Part shown: in pieces, positions 6,694 to 7,437 of the stretch
Layout of the letters: every line of letters starts with the position of its first letter
Position numbering within the stretch: position 1 is the first letter of the stretch
Assembly: GCA_003023165.1 (NCBI GenBank)
Contig: PXSD01000040.1
Location: forward strand, 1-7,437
Length of the DNA stretch: 7,437 bases
Direction of reading: 5' to 3'
Origin: Halobacteriales archaeon QS_9_67_15
GTDB taxonomy: Archaea > Halobacteriota > Halobacteria > Halobacteriales > Haloarculaceae
Translations under genes and position numbers: made by a program
The notes under the pieces: model-generated
Seen by the model: only the letters and a program-made list of their open reading frames with translations
Database searches by the model: none
What the model was told of the DNA's origin: nothing

Positions 6694-7223
6694 AGGTGAC
6701 CACGCTCGACGAGCGGTTCGATGACGCTGAGGCCCTTGTCCTCGGCGACGCTCCTGACGACCGCCAGCGTCTCGGATACCGAGCCCTCTTCGACCGCAAG
6801 CCTCATCCGTGCACTGGAGATGTCGTGGGTTCCCTGCGGAGCGGCCAGCGAGAGGTCTGTCACGGTCGCTTTGGCCGTATCTTGGACCTGAGAGAGCGTG
6901 TCCGAGAGGTCGGTGTCGACGACGTGACCCGAGAGGACGACCGTCATCGACTGGCTGTACCGCTCAGTGCCCGCCTGAATAACGTTGATGTTCGTGTCGC
7001 GGAGCACGTCGACGATCTTCTCGAACCTGTCCGGCGTCGCTTCGATGTCGACTTCGACAGGGATGTGTCCCCGAGGCGTAACGTTCCCTCGCTCGTGGAA
7101 GATAGAGAGGAGATTGCCGCCGTTATCGGAGATCGGCCGGAGGGCTCGCAGCAGTTCGCCCGGCTCGTCGACCAGTTCGAGTCGAAGCGTGTACGCCTGA
7201 ACCTCGTCCTGTGAGCTATTCAC
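6690..7223 (-). CDS. ACT-domain protein, predicted regulator of homoserine dehydrogenase
   Basis: A 177-residue cytoplasmic protein of the COG2061 type. These proteins are predicted to bind an amino acid and control homoserine dehydrogenase allosterically. The first ACT domain spans about 10-85: YTLRLELVDEPGELLRALRP (11-30), then NGGNLLSIFHERG (34-46), with the Gly between the first strand and helix that usually lines the ligand site. A second, divergent half (about 90-172) contains SMTVVLSGHVVDTDL and ARMRLAVEEGSVSETLAVVR. The start is GTG (7223-7221), preceded on the minus strand by GGTGA seven bases away. No nearby in-frame ATG gives a sensible start. The stop overlaps the ATG of hom (ATGA), the usual sign of coupled translation. 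The gene itself looks intact although its downstream partner is broken. The amino acid it senses cannot be read from the sequence; threonine would be the obvious guess. Confidence 0.87.
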   Translation of the reverse strand: MNSSQDEVQAYTLRLELVDEPGELLRALRPISDNGGNLLSIFHERGNVTPRGHIPVEVDIEATPDRFEKIVDVLRDTNINVIQAGTERYSQSMTVVLSGHVVDTDLSDTLSQVQDTAKATVTDLSLAAPQGTHDISSARMRLAVEEGSVSETLAVVRSVAEDKGLSVIEPLVERGHL

Positions 7224-7252
7224 GGCTCCCTCACCGGCGGTTCTGATTTCAT
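7220..7252 (-). CDS. Possible 10-codon upstream ORF overlapping the ACT gene start
   Basis: ATG at 7252-7250 opens MKSEPPVREP and ends in a TGA that shares bases with the GTG start (GTGA). The ATG lies a few bases after the transcript start predicted from the TATA box, so it would be nearly leaderless. The peptide has no run of regulatory amino acids. It may be chance, since short ORFs are common. Confidence 0.25.
   Translation of the reverse strand: MKSEPPVREP
7231..7235 (-). promoter_or_regulatory. Shine-Dalgarno-like site before the GTG start
   Basis: On the minus strand GGTGA (inside GGTGAGGGAGCC) sits seven bases before the GTG at 7223 and matches part of the anti-Shine-Dalgarno complement GGAGGTGA. 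It supports GTG as the true start of the ACT-domain gene. Confidence 0.5.
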
Positions 7253-7268
7253 TGGCTACTCCTCGTTC

Positions 7269-7298
7269 GGGGAGTGGGTTATATCTATTGAACTCCCC
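7269..7298 (-). promoter_or_regulatory. Promoter of the ACT/hom operon with a TATA box inside an inverted repeat
   Basis: Read on the minus strand, CAATAGATATAACCC (7290-7276) contains a TATA-like box centred near 7283. It predicts a start near 7257 and a leader of about 34 bases. It is enclosed by a perfect 7-bp inverted repeat, GGGGAGT (7269-7275) and ACTCCCC (7292-7298), with a 16-base spacer. A dimeric repressor bound to this dyad would block TBP/TFB. The operator role is inference from position and symmetry. Confidence 0.5.
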
Positions 7299-7437
7299 GC
7301 CGAAGAACGCCGACTGCCCTCCGAGAACAGCCGTGAGATCCCCTCGTACGGATAATATGTGATGTTGTGGACCACTCGGTCGAGACTCGATGCGTTTCGT
7401 AACTGGAGCGGTCGACCGTCCTCGGCTGCTTGAAGAA

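Noticed and set aside
7362..7433. 23-codon plus-strand ORF near the window end, with a TATA-like GATAATATG before it
   Set aside because: Too short, no recognisable sequence, no Shine-Dalgarno site, and the TATA-like box is too close to the ATG. I could not support a gene in 7299-7437 on either strand.
1..7437. CRISPR array, tRNA or rRNA genes
   Set aside because: I saw no regularly spaced direct repeats and no tRNA- or rRNA-like sequence on either strand.

Overview
This window looks like the chromosome of a halophilic archaeon (class Halobacteria). The proteins are rich in Asp and Glu and the genes are GC-rich. The promoters are archaeal TATA type with short or absent leaders. There is a transcription factor B gene, an AglD-like glycosylation enzyme and a homoserine dehydrogenase/ACT-regulator gene pair. 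Most of it is conserved housekeeping sequence; the unusual material lies between and at the edges of the genes. I found no convincing undescribed multi-gene system.

Layout, left to right. 1-219 (+) is the last 72 codons of an ABC exporter ATPase. 352-2148 (+) is a radical SAM enzyme with a C-terminal helix-hairpin-helix (COG1031 type, function unknown). 2285-4132 (+) is a fusion of a family-2 glycosyltransferase with a multi-pass flippase-like membrane domain, resembling AglD of the N-glycosylation pathway. It converges on 4244-4771 (-), an inosine/xanthosine triphosphatase of the YjjX/DUF84 family. The gap between these two genes holds a large inverted repeat whose right arm runs into the end of yjjX. 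A 251-bp divergent promoter region follows, with a strong TATA box for each side. 5023-5991 (+) is a complete transcription factor B.

The right third is the most informative part. 6690-7223 (-) encodes an intact ACT-domain protein of the type predicted to regulate homoserine dehydrogenase. Its stop overlaps the start of the homoserine dehydrogenase gene (ATGA). That second gene is broken twice: by an internal deletion with a frame change near 6500, and by loss of everything after the DGT residues at 6239. The truncation point coincides exactly with an 86-bp element (6153-6238) that has 19-bp terminal inverted repeats, so a MITE-like insertion or a rearrangement at it probably ended the gene. 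The regulator has therefore outlived its local enzyme partner. Its promoter has a TATA box between two perfect 7-bp inverted repeats, a candidate operator.

Gaps: 220-351 holds a small dyad and a weak TATA-like stretch. 2149-2284 holds only a weak TATA-like site. 5992-6152 holds nothing I can identify. 7299-7437 contains no gene I can support.
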